This document shows positions 18,331 through 28,246 of a DNA stretch of 64,000 nt, piece after piece; the stretch's first letter is position 1; each line of letters opens with the position of its first letter. This DNA comes from Megalonaias nervosa. Taxonomy: Eukaryota > Mollusca > Bivalvia > Unionida > Unionidae. The stretch lies in assembly GCA_016617855.1 (NCBI GenBank), contig JAECUM010001723.1, forward strand, positions 1-64,000, written 5' to 3'. The position numbers and the translations under genes were made by a program. Under the pieces are notes generated by a model. The model did not search any database and was not told where the DNA came from. It worked only from the letters and a program-made list of their open reading frames with translations.

Positions 18331-18714
18331 ATGAAGATGTCTTCCAGACTAGCCAAGCTAAATGAAGCTTACGTCAATTTATATCGTGTCAGGCTAAACC
18401 TGATACCTAAGCCTGAAGAGATAGAGAATGTCGGGATGTTAGCAATAGCCCAAGACCTGATAGAAGAGGTCTTCAGAGAGGAAATCAAGAAAGAACAAGA
18501 AGAATGGACAGAGAAATACAGACTTCAGAAGCAGAGAGAACAGCAACAACAACAACAGCAGCAACAGCAGCAACAGCAGCAGCAGCAAGAACCAGACAGA
18601 AGTTTTGTCGACTGCCGTGTGGACACCAAAGAGTTCTCCTTCTCTTTCCGCAGAAGCAGGCCGTATCGTATAGGAAAGCCTGCTGCCAGACGGGGACGCA
18701 ATCTTAGACAGTAA
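18331..18714 (+). CDS. right-arm accessory gene 2, helical protein with polyglutamine
   Basis: 127 residues from ATG 18331. N-terminal helical region (LAKLNEAYVNLYRVRLNL), a Glu/Lys-rich helix, then a run of about 16 glutamines encoded by mixed CAG/CAA, and a basic C-terminus (FRRSRPYRIGKPAARRGRN). Intact. It has the shared CAGTCTGG initiator, lacks a poly(A) signal and ends in a near-perfect histone-type stem-loop 36 nt after the stop. The glutamine run is probably an unstable repeat. Family unknown. Confidence 0.6.
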   Translation: MKMSSRLAKLNEAYVNLYRVRLNLIPKPEEIENVGMLAIAQDLIEEVFREEIKKEQEEWTEKYRLQKQREQQQQQQQQQQQQQQQQEPDRSFVDCRVDTKEFSFSFRRSRPYRIGKPAARRGRNLRQ

Positions 18715-18749
18715 AAAAAGATTGCCATCACACCCCGTCAACAAAAAAC

Positions 18750-18765
18750 AGCCCTTTTCAGGGCT
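18750..18765 (+). terminator. histone-type 3' stem-loop
   Basis: AGCCCTTTTCAGGGCT: perfect 6-bp stem, TTTC loop, 5' flank AAAAAAC, 3' flank ACCCCA (the histone consensus flank is ACCCA), and TCGAAAAGACAT 12-23 nt downstream as the histone downstream element. Closest match to the metazoan histone consensus in the window. Confidence 0.85.
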
Positions 18766-18976
18766 ACCCCAATACTCTCGAAAAGACATACTAATTCAAT
18801 TGCCAAAATAAATTTGTGTGTTTGTATGTTTAAAAAAAAATAGAAGTGTGTCTTTAAGCACTTCGTTTCTCTGTCTTGTCAGACAATGTATGTCTGTGTT
18901 TGTAAGTAAAAAAAAGGCAACGTAAGTGCTTCTTTTAGGTCCGCGCGTTTGATATGATGGTAAGTTTTGGTGTTAG

Positions 18977-19058
18977 GGGACGTTTACCTTCACGTCCGTG
19001 CTTCAAGTATATAAAGTGACTCGATCGTCAGTCTGGCTACCCATTGTCAACTAGACAA
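18977..19058 (+). promoter_or_regulatory. accessory promoter module 3
   Basis: GGGACGTTTACCTTCACGTC and CGTGCTT (18977-19002), TATATAAAG (19008-19016), TCAGTCTGGCTACCCA (19028-19043), and a leader inverted repeat TTGTC-AACTA-GACAA (19044-19058). Confidence 0.7.
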
Positions 19059-19067
19059 CTATAAAGA

Positions 19068-19619
19068 ATGAGCAGAATAAGTAAATTGTTGGAACTCCAA
19101 ATGCACCTGGAGTATGCCAGGCGCCTCCTGGATGAGCTGGCTCTGGAGACCATTGCAAAAGCAGCCCAGTTGGAAGAAGAGGAGGAAAATAAGAAGAAAG
19201 AAGAGGAGAAGGAAAAGAAGCGAGGGATCCTGCCTCAACTCATACTAAAACCTCTGTGTGAGGTCAAGCCTGAGGTGAGGACACCAACGTCTCCACAGCC
19301 ACCACTTCCACAACAAAGACAGCCACAGCTTCTGCCACCAATTCCAAGAGCCGCTGTCCCCCAGAGAGAAACCTGGGAGGAGGAGGCATGGGAGGAATTG
19401 GAAAGACAGAGGCAAGAGTGGGAGCCTCGGCGTCAGCATCATCCCAGGGTGTGGAATAGAAGAAGGAGGAAACAAGTGTTCACTATCCCTCAAACTGAGG
19501 AGTGGGATAGTGAAGCCAATCAACCTCCCTCTGCGCTCCCAACCACACGCATAAATTGGGAGCAGGACTGGCGCCTGCGATGTGAGTGTGGTGCCCGCCC
19601 TGGGAGATGTCATCATTAA
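19068..19619 (+). CDS. right-arm accessory gene 3, coiled-coil/proline-rich protein
   Basis: 183 residues from ATG 19068. N-terminal amphipathic helix (SKLLELQMHLEYARRLLDEL), Glu/Lys coiled coil, a Pro/Gln-rich middle, an acidic Trp-containing stretch (WEEEAWEELERQ), basic RRRRK, and a short Cys cluster near the end (RCECGARPGRCHH) that could bind metal. Intact. Shares promoter module and histone-type 3' end with its neighbours. The N-terminal helix loosely resembles that of the 18331 protein, so the array may be diverged paralogues. Function unknown. Confidence 0.6.
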   Translation: MSRISKLLELQMHLEYARRLLDELALETIAKAAQLEEEEENKKKEEEKEKKRGILPQLILKPLCEVKPEVRTPTSPQPPLPQQRQPQLLPPIPRAAVPQRETWEEEAWEELERQRQEWEPRRQHHPRVWNRRRRKQVFTIPQTEEWDSEANQPPSALPTTRINWEQDWRLRCECGARPGRCHH

Positions 19620-19646
19620 CCAGGTGCATTTGGAGTTCTAAAAAGC

Positions 19647-19662
19647 AGCCCTTCTCAGGGCT
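19647..19662 (+). terminator. histone-type 3' stem-loop
   Basis: AGCCCTTCTCAGGGCT: perfect 6-bp stem, loop TCTC in place of TTTC. 5' flank AAAAGC, 3' flank AACCAG, and CTAGAAAAGAGAG at 19673-19685 as downstream element. 28 nt after the stop of the 19068 gene. Confidence 0.78.
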
Positions 19663-19751
19663 AACCAGATCTCTAGAAAAGAGAGACTATTCAATTTGCC
19701 AGTTTGTGTGAATGAGAAGTAGGGTGACTATAAACACTCACTTCTTTTCTA

Positions 19752-19752
<1 letters not shown>

Positions 19753-19832
<80 letters not shown>

Positions 19833-20178
19833 TGCGTTCACATTCGTTTGTGAGGATAGTATAGTGTGTATGTTTTATGCATTCTCGTCCGTTGGTGTGG
19901 ATAGTAAGTATGGTGTGTTTTATGCTTTCGCGTTCGCTTGTGAGGATAGTAAATATGTTGTGTCTTATGCATTCTCGTACGTTGGTGTGGATAGTAAATA
20001 TGTTGTGTTTTATGCATTCTCATTCGTTGGTGTGGATTGTAGATGTAGTGTGTTTTATGCATTCTCGTACGTTGGTGTGGATAGTATATGGCGTGTTTTA
20101 TGCTTTCTCGTTCGTTGGTGACGATAGTAAATATGGTGTGTTTTATGCATTCTCGTACGTTGGTGTGGATAGTATATA
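19753..20178. repeat. (TG)n microsatellite and 45-bp tandem repeats inside the element
   Basis: About 78 bp of pure TG (19753-19830), then about seven degenerate 45-bp units of the type TATGCATTCTCGTACGTTGG with GTGGATAGTA. Open frames here are artefacts of the repeat. It separates accessory genes 3 and 4. Confidence 0.85.
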
Positions 20179-20197
20179 ATATGTGAAGTGAATGTAA

Positions 20198-20279
20198 GGG
20201 ATGTTTTCGTTCACATCCGTGCTTGACGTATAGAACGCGGAACGCTGGTCAGTCTGGCTACCCACGTTGACTAGTCAAC
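20198..20279 (+). promoter_or_regulatory. accessory promoter module 4
   Basis: GGGATGTTTTCGTTCACATC and CGTGCTTGA (20198-20226), TATAGAA (20229-20235), TCAGTCTGGCTACCCA (20249-20264), and perfect palindrome GTTGACTAGTCAAC (20266-20279) just before the ATG at 20290. Confidence 0.7.
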
Positions 20280-20289
20280 ACCTATCAAG

Positions 20290-20865
20290 ATGGAAGAATT
20301 TAACCAATTAAAACACAGCTGGTATTGGATGATGGATGGATCATACGTACTGGATAGGCTTGAAAAGGAATGGAGGTTTCCAGGCAGCCAAGACTTGGTG
20401 ACCAGACTGAAAGTAGCCAGTTTTTAATTACAAAGAATGATAGTGGAGGAAGCGGAGAAGTTGAGAGGCTTCATACAACTTAAATATGTAAGAGTGGGAA
20501 CTTTGAAACAGGTGATTGATATTGTTATAGAAGTCAGATTTTATTTGGAAGACATAGTCCATTTAACCGAGTGGCCTTCTGTCAAAAAAGGCTTAGACGG
20601 CTTAAAGAAAGGAGAAGAGAATATGAAAAAGGTAATGGGAGAAGAGGTGAAGAAAATAAAAGAGATATGGACAAAAGAGAGAAAGGAGAAGGAAAACCAA
20701 AAAATGAAAGAGGACTTTGAAAGACTGAACATTAACTGGATGAAAATACAGAAAAAATTTAGAAACATGGGACATCCAGAGTGGATTCCAGACGAAGAAA
20801 AGAAGAAGACGAAGAAAGGAATAATTGGAAAATTAAGAAGTTGGTGGAAGAACTGGAGACAATAG
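20290..20865 (+). pseudogene. right-arm accessory gene 4, one nonsense codon
   Basis: ATG 20290 opens 45 codons to TAA 20425-20427. The same frame continues (next ATG 20437) to 20865, 142 residues. Trp-rich start (HSWYWMMDGSYVLDRLEKEW), a helical centre, a long Lys/Glu coiled coil and a basic Trp end (LRSWWKNWRQ). One mutation would restore the frame, but 20437 might also serve as a start. It runs outward and ends 14 nt before the stem-loop at the right TIR edge, mirroring the left gene. Family unknown. Confidence 0.55.
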
Positions 20866-20879
20866 AAGCAAAAACCAAA

Positions 20880-20895
20880 GGCCCTTTTCAGGGCC
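20880..20895 (+). terminator. histone-type 3' stem-loop at right TIR edge
   Basis: GGCCCTTTTCAGGGCC: perfect 6-bp stem, TTTC loop. 5' flank ACCAAA as in histone mRNAs, 3' flank ACTTCC, and CTCGAAAAGATATT at 20907-20920 as downstream element. It is the first 16 bp of the TIR. Confidence 0.85.
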
Positions 20896-21230
20896 ACTTC
20901 CTATGCCTCGAAAAGATATTAATTCTCAGTTTGCCATATATGTGTTATCTATGTGTTATATATGGCCTATGTCTATGTCTCTCTATTGTATTTGTCTCTA
21001 CCTGGAGTAGCTGCGCGTATTCAGGTCAGCCACTTGCTACATTGTTGCAAGTGTTCAGTACCGTGAGGTCACCCTACCTGTTCCATTCCTATTGTCCCTA
21101 TACAACATTCCCATTGAGGCTATAGTGCTCCAGGGTGATATTTTGAGGCTATAAATCTTGAGGCTACGGTACAACCCCCTAAAATTAACATTACGGTCTA
21201 CGTGAGGCTACGGTGCCCCCATATACTACT
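20880..21230 (-). repeat. right terminal inverted repeat
   Basis: 351 bp, inverted copy of the left TIR. It carries the same four iterated motifs (TGAGGCTA on the plus strand at 21115, 21144, 21159, 21203), and its inner edge is the stem-loop that ends the last accessory gene. Confidence 0.95.
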
Positions 21231-21236
21231 ATTTTT
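21231..21236. repeat. target site duplication, right (ATTTTT)
   Basis: Matches the left duplication exactly and follows the right terminus ACTACT. Confidence 0.93.
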
Positions 21237-21519
21237 ATTCATTACACTTTAATTGTTGCTATAGTAATTTGATATTTTCCGTATTTGTTTCTTTGTTTCC
21301 CCCAGTCTAGTACTGTATGTGCACTTGTTTCAGGTTTGGTAAAAATATTCCATATTTCATTTTGGTGTAATTTTTGGTGTAATTTCAAACATCCCTCACA
21401 TAAAATGAAATTTAAACAAACAGAATATCAATGGAAACAGAAGTCGAGCAAAAGTTAAAGAAACCATTTTTGTAATTTTTAAACATATGTTTACACAAGA
21501 TTACGTGGTTGTTTATAGG

Positions 21520-21715
21520 CACACACTATACCCATACAACACACAGTATACCCTTACAACACACACTATACTCATACAACACACAGTATACCCATACAAC
21601 ACACAATATACCCATACAACACACAGTATACCCATACAACACACACTATACCCATACAACACACACTATACCCATACAACACACACCATACCCCTCACAA
21701 ACACACCATACCGAA
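21520..21715. repeat. 20-bp tandem repeat
   Basis: About ten units of CCATACAACACACAGTATAC with minor changes. Open frames across it are repeat artefacts. Confidence 0.85.
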
Positions 21716-21941
21716 CAAACATATTTTTATAAGGAAACGATTTTACGGTTTTGATGAGAAAGACAAAGACATAGACAAACATACACGCAACGTACGAGCA
21801 CAAATTTTTGGCAAATAAGATTAATGTATCTCTTTTCTAGAGATGTCTGTGGCCCGACAAGGGCCATTTTGTTTGGCGAATGGTCCTATCTTTATCGTCT
21901 GACAAGACGGCCATGTCACACTACAAGGTTCATCACAGCAA

Positions 21942-21945
<4 letters not shown>

Positions 21946-22020
<75 letters not shown>

Positions 22021-22045
22021 TCTCTCTCTCACACACACACACACG
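21946..22045. repeat. (CT)n and (CA)n microsatellite
   Basis: Long pure CT run followed by alternating CA and CT blocks. Confidence 0.95.
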
Positions 22046-24513
22046 CACGCACACGTGAGCGCGCTGCTGTTGTAACCGTTGTCTTTCGCCCCAGTCTTCT
22101 CTTTCATTGATTATTCTACGAGCAGGACGTCCTCTACCAGGTCCTGCGCCATTTTCATGAGGATGGTGTTCTTCTGATCAGGGCTCTTCTGGACCAGGTG
22201 CTGCCTGGTCCGGTGTATGCTTTCCTTGGCTTCGGTTATTCCTGTAAGCTATGACTTCATGTTGTTTGCTTAACAAGTCAACGATGGATAGTCAGACTGA
22301 CTGACTGACCGACTGATCTTGGATTGTAGTCGCGTTCGACTGTACGCACCGCGTACTTCTTAATTAATCGTCGAAATGGTGCTGGAAATCCTCACGAAGC
22401 TATGTGTATCGCATACTTTTTAATTATCTTATCCGGAGTTGGGAACGGAGGAGAGGGGGCGGGAATTTCGCTCCTCGACGTCACTGCAAGGCTTCTATTG
22501 ATCCTAGGCATTCAGGATATGGACTCCAAATTCTACTGCACTGGTTTGGGTTTCTGAGTTTTTATCGACCTCCAGGCTACATACTTGAAAAGCACTGACA
22601 AAGTGGCTGCTTTCTTTGGTCATATAGTGCTGCTTGCAGCCCCATGTCCAGTAGCTACTGCCTGTCTAGATCGATCTCTTCCTCTGCTACATCCTCTATC
22701 TCCTTCTTTTCTTTTATTTGTTCTGGGGAAGAGTTGCATTGGATGTCGGTGTCGGGTTCGATAATGGGTTCAGAGTCTGGAGCCTGGGTCTAGGGTCCTC
22801 TGACGGACCTCTTGCCTCCTCTTTGTCCTTTTTCTATTCCTTGATACATTTTCGTCATCATCTTCCTCTTTGTTATACCACACCAATAACAGTGAAGTTC
22901 TTTTAATTCCAGTTCTCAGGCTCCAACATGCATCTAGAGCCTTATTTAGGGCCTTGTGGGCTTTCCATACGTCCAGACTGACTGACTGGCTTAAATTGAC
23001 TTTGTTTTCGTCCATGAAAGAAGGGGGGGGGGGGTTGCTGTAGATGAAAGTTACTTAGCTTTTCATCCGGTGGTAAGCAAGCGAATGTCGACACTCGACA
23101 CATCACTGCACGTAAAGCGTGCTACTTAGTTAATCGCCAGGTGAGAATACAGCCACACACCTGACGACACCCCGGTTCCGTGCAAGCCCGCACTTCAGGG
23201 ATTTTGATTAATGATACGAAGTGGGGGGCGGGGGGGGGGATAGAACGACACTCTTCTCATTCTGATGACTGGAGTTGGCAGAGGAGGATCGTCACAGGTT
23301 TGTTCGACTCTATCCAGGGATCAGTAAATATAAAAGTTTCGTTTTGCACTTGTTTTGAAAGAGAGAATAACTATGCTTCTGGTAATTTGTTAAGAAGCGA
23401 GATACTGAGAATAGGTATAGTATTGGTTCGTGCCCCTAGTTGCATACCCACCTTTTCACTTTCATATTTTAGGTAGGTTCAATCATTGTTACCTTGTGTT
23501 ACTAGGCCTGATGGTTAGAGTTTTTAACCATATTTTATCATCTAATTTATTCGATGGAGTTTTGATCTTATAGAGATGTACGTGCTTCAGTTGATACGTT
23601 ATATATTTATGGGTTTTACCGCCTTGTTCGGTTGCGCCTGGTGAGCTGGGCTTATACCACCTTATAATTACTAATTTTGGGGTCAGTTTTATTTGACCTT
23701 AGAGTAATTTTCTTATATATAATTAGTCTAAATATGTGGCTTTGTGCAGCGGGATATGATGGTCTGGTCTTAGGACCATCTTATAATTCTAATTTTTGAG
23801 GTTCAGGTTACATACTTCTGCTTTAGGTGTTATTATTGGTTCGATCTTTTGCCACCTTGTGATACTGGACCTGATGGTCAGTGCTTATGACCACTTCATA
23901 TTGTTTAACCAATGTTTGAGGAGTTAGAATAGTTCGGCCATTTTATTCGGGCATGTCACCAATACCAGTGCAAGGAGGTGTTCGATTCACTAGAGTGGTT
24001 AAGGATGGAATAAAAGATTGGTTATTCAGATTATCCCAATTTTGCAGGATTATTGAATTTATATATTCCTATTCGTCTTATTTATATTGTTTTGTGCAAT
24101 TCAATGTTTTGATATAGGGACGTCCCGTATTAGTCCAATTTAATGGCTAGTGGGGCGACCTCCTCTTCAGGAGCAGGGCTCTCCCGTATTAACGACGCCA
24201 CCCACTAACGGGATGACCATCCTTCCCTTCCCCTGTAGATTTGACACCGCACGCCCAGTATAGACTGATGGGGACTGTCTCTATTGATAATTTTTTTAAT
24301 TTATGTGCTAATTTTTATTTAGTTAGATTTTAGTTTTAACCTATTGCTTTGTGCTTATTACTCAATGTTTTGCTAATTGTATTATTCTTTTGTTTAACGT
24401 AGGGGACTGAATATTTTCGTTGTTTCCTATCTCTGAAATACACTTCAGGATATTTTGGTACAATTTATTAATGTTTTTGTTTCCTGGTTTTAGGAAATCA
24501 AAATAGGGTAATG

Positions 24514-24553
24514 GGGCTTTAAGTTTTATCTCAACAGATAAAACTTAAAGCCC
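24514..24553. other. perfect 18-bp hairpin
   Basis: GGGCTTTAAGTTTTATCT, loop CAAC, then the exact reverse complement. It lies just past the 3' end of the LINE coding remnant (minus strand), so it may be part of its 3' untranslated region. Confidence 0.85.
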
Positions 24554-24555
24554 AC

Positions 24556-25302
24556 GAAATATTTTGATCTGTATTAAATAGTTTGGACATACATTGATCA
24601 CATGTTCAGTTGTTTCGGTAATGGGGCAGTGGGGGCAGTTGATGCTTGCTGTATTGTTACTTGGTGAAAACCTTCTAAAGCTAAAAGAGTTTTCTTCCGG
24701 TTCTTTGTCTTGTTATATTTTTTGTTTTGTTTTGATTTATCAGTACTGGGGCCCTACTTTTCATACATACTTAATATTGTCTGTTGTTTTCGTCCTTTAT
24801 GAGTATTGTCCCATTCCCTTTGCCTCGTTTAGTTCTCGTTTATAACGATGCTATAGATTTCCTGCACGCTATATTTTAGGGGGCAGGGCTTCTAGTTCAT
24901 TTAGCTTATTTTTGTTTCTTTATCTCCTCTTTCATTTCCTGGAATATCTATATGTGATTGAACGCACATAAATTCTGCTCTACAGTTATTGTGTTTTAAT
25001 GTGTTAAGTGACATGTTCACTTCTTTTAACAGATTTTCCCTACTAGACGAGTTACCAGATTTGACTGAGAACAGAACTCTGTGGAAGGAGCTGATTATAA
25101 CTGCTTTGGAAGTTTGGACATTTTGAATCCATTTAATGGCCTGATTTATATCCCAAAACTCTAGTCTTTCACCATGTTCTAGAATATAGCTGTTTTCGAA
25201 CATATTGTTTTCCTTCCAGTAGGTATTGCTATTTTGGTATATTTTATGCAATGATTGAATGGTCATGAAACAATGAGCAAATGTTTGCATACAAGAAACC
25301 AT
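24556..25302 (-). pseudogene. non-LTR retrotransposon (Jockey-like) ORF2 3' fragment
   Basis: On the minus strand 25302-24901 encodes an RNase H-like segment: AVIISSFHRVLFSVKSGNS matches the conserved second-strand region, and VQSHIDIPGNERGDKE matches the catalytic His/Asp end found in Jockey-clade LINEs. Further on (about 24650-24600), in a shifted frame, CPHCPITETTEHVINVCP is the Cys/His motif that ends such ORF2 proteins. Stops and shifts separate the parts; reverse transcriptase is absent. A dead 5'-truncated copy. Confidence 0.75.
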
Positions 25303-28208
25303 TCACAAATGCAGGATTCCTACAGGGATAGTTAGTAATTAAACGAAAAATTACTCATACTGTGATTTTAATAATTTTTTTTTTGTTCCACTACCTCAAT
25401 AAACATGTCTTTCACGGTTGTGTTATATGACGTTTCATTTTTCTCTAGCACAATATTGAAAGAAAAGAATTAAACGTCATCGTCAGAGTGTGTACCGAGG
25501 ATGTGCAAAGATTCTTCAAGAGAACCGACTTGGATGTTTTTCATTCTTAAAATAGAAAAAGATGCATAAATTATATATTTAGATTATATACATATACATA
25601 CTTTAACAATGAAATGATGTACAAAGTTTTGTCGAATCTATCGTTGACATCTTCAATAATATATTGTAACAAAAAAGGGGAAAATACTAACTTTTCTGAA
25701 GTGAATAAATATTGCAACAAAAAGACCAATCCGCATCCTTACTCAGACCAATCATTTAAAACGGTGTGATCAATCAGGTGTTCGTGTTTCTCTGATCATT
25801 TTCGCACAAATGAAGTGAACTAAAATTTATATCTGGCGAGAACAGGTTGGGAAAAGTTAGACCTCTGTCAAAAATATTACGATATATGAAATGTTTCTTT
25901 TTGGACGATAGCGTCTCTGTGTATTTTCAAAAAAGACAATAGTTAAAGAATTTAAAGGCATTTAATTTCACACATAACCGAAACTTCTTCAAAGATGCGC
26001 CGTTATTTTCTGACAAACTGACACATTTTCTCACCTCATAAGCATTCGGTTATGGATACAAACAGGCATGTCCTCGATGGTGACCACATGATATTCTTCG
26101 GCCTCTGCCATTTTGCTGCGCACACTAGAAACGGGAGACCAACCTGAGTGCCCCTGTGCTCATATACAGTACAGTGAGCACGTTCAAAGGATGTTTCTTT
26201 GTGTCGCATGATATCAAAGTAAAAGGACATGTGAAGATGAATAGTTACCCGATTCAATTACAGCAAAAGATGGATGAATACGGAATCATGAACAAGCCGA
26301 GATAATGAGCGGCTAATTTATGAACGCTGCCAAAGAACTATCCAAACTTTAGACAATGGAAAGAAATTTAAAATGCTATTCGATTTTCATTGTATAACAT
26401 ATCCTAGTCAATAGTAACATTGAGCTCTTCCTCGGGATTACAGATTTAACATTGACATTTGTAAAACCTTTGGAAGTTATTGAAGGTAGCAATCAGTGTT
26501 AAGATGTGGAAAAAAAAACCCATGATATTGGCAGTAAGAAACACTCACTAAAGAATTAATTGCACAATTAATTATATTCAGTTTGCCTTCATCACTATGG
26601 ATAAAATCATAGAAATAGTAGCCAATGAAGCTTTAACAAGTCTCACACTTGATTCTGCAAGAACGAGTTAAAATGGTAGGTTGACATTGTGCAAAAAGCG
26701 TCGAAAGTGACTCAGAAATGTTTATTAACCCAGCAATGGTCTTCTCTCAGAGATTTCAATTCAGGCGACAATTTTGGGAAGCAACCAAGAATTTCTCCGA
26801 TGATCAGTAAATGTACAGAGTAATCATCAATATAAGTGTTAATGTTCTTTTGCAACGAGTTGAAAAGTACACCTGAAAAAATACTGAATAGTACTGGTCA
26901 TTATATTAGTTAATGTGCAACAAGGTATCCACTGCAGAAAAGATAATGTAGATGCTCAGAAACTATATATATTTATTCTGTGTATGATGCTCAGGTAAAC
27001 ATCCAAAACAGTTAGCTATTTGAATTGTGTTTAAGGCATAAATAAATCGAGCCTCCACTGATGTACCAAAAGGAACCCATAATATGATAATTTGTTTAGT
27101 TACTATTTCTTGAAACCAATAATATCTCTTACATCTGATAGCGACTGAATTTTTTAGTACATCGTTATTTTCTGTCCAGTTTCTCTGTTTAACAAGATTT
27201 ACATCAAATTGTAATTAATCAATTATTAAAAGGCGATTGCCATAGATTTGGGCGATACTTTAGATGTGTGCTTGATTTGCTGGCTAATGTTTATCAAGAA
27301 GCAAATAGATTTGAATAATATGTGATAATTTGGGCAATAATAACGATGTAAAATAGAAAGCCACTATCCTAAACTGGCTTGTATTGGCAGACATTGTGTA
27401 ATACTCGTCTGGTTGATGGTACAGAAGTACAACAATGTGATCGAGGATTTCGGAGAAAATACACTTTTATTGGTTACAGCAAGGACAAGCAGGAAATGGA
27501 AATTGTGCTTGAAGAAAACTATATTTGTATAGACGAAATGAAAGAAGAAACAACAGAAATTGACAAAGAGAACAAAAGAATCAAATATTTAGTGCGTCTG
27601 GAATATTCTCTTTAACTGTAGTGTTTGCATGTCTGTAAGGTAATGTATTTATATTGTCAGTCAAGAATCTCTTGTATTTTTAAGAGTCGATTCTAGTTTA
27701 TTCATTCTGATGTTGTACATCTCACGATTGTATGTTCCAACTAAATTAATTTCCTGGTCATCTTCAGTTGGATTAAAAAACAGTCTTCGTATATTTCAAA
27801 TTTAAAATTCTTTATGAGTACGTATATTTTTACTTCCACAACTAATGTTATTTTCGTCTTTGTCCATTTAAAGGGAGTAGGGCTAATAGTGCGTAATGCG
27901 AACACCACAAAACTCTTTACTTGAAATATCATTTAGTTATTCCTTGAACAGTTGAGAATTTTTCATATTAATTTATAAGACACCTGATGTACTGTCCTTA
28001 GGATAGTCACTGGCATCAAAAAAAGTTTTGTTATCCCTAATGAAAGTGTATTAGTTTCCTGTCTTAACGTGAATTCATTACGAATCTGTATGAGTCTTTA
28101 GTAGCTTCATTCTTTCATTAGCTTTCAAGTGTTGTAGTACAAATCATAAATCAACAGATTGGAGTACTATTTTAAAATCATTTATTGATGTTAAATTTTT
28201 ATTTACAC

Positions 28209-28246
<38 letters not shown>

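Larger units (their letters stand above)
1499..21230 (+). mobile_element. Maverick/Polinton (adintovirus-like) element, full length
   Basis: A 19,732-bp element with long terminal inverted repeats beginning AGTAGT and a perfect 6-bp target duplication. The size, 6-bp duplication and gene set (protein-primed PolB, retroviral-type integrase with chromodomain, adenovirus-type protease, double-jelly-roll major capsid, minor capsid) are diagnostic for Polintons, which are virus-like self-synthesising DNA transposons. The ends are intact but several genes carry stops or frameshifts, so this copy is an old or dead provirus-like insertion. Capsid and protease genes are better preserved than polymerase. 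No packaging ATPase was found. Confidence 0.97.
21237..24500. other. host flank with simple and degenerate repeats
   Basis: Contains a 20-bp tandem repeat (about 21520-21715, ACACAGTATACCCATACAAC type), a (CT)n/(CA)n block (about 21946-22045), G-runs near 23022 and 23222, and 23490-23940 with four degenerate units built around a CTGATGGTC...GACCA dyad. No coding exon recognised. Part of 23490-24500 may be the untranslated region of the LINE fragment that follows. Confidence 0.55.

Noticed and set aside
19756..20121. Cys/Val repeat protein frame
   Set aside because: Translation of a TG microsatellite plus 45-bp repeats.
26036..26257. 73-residue minus-strand frame
   Set aside because: No domain, splice context or composition supporting a coding exon.
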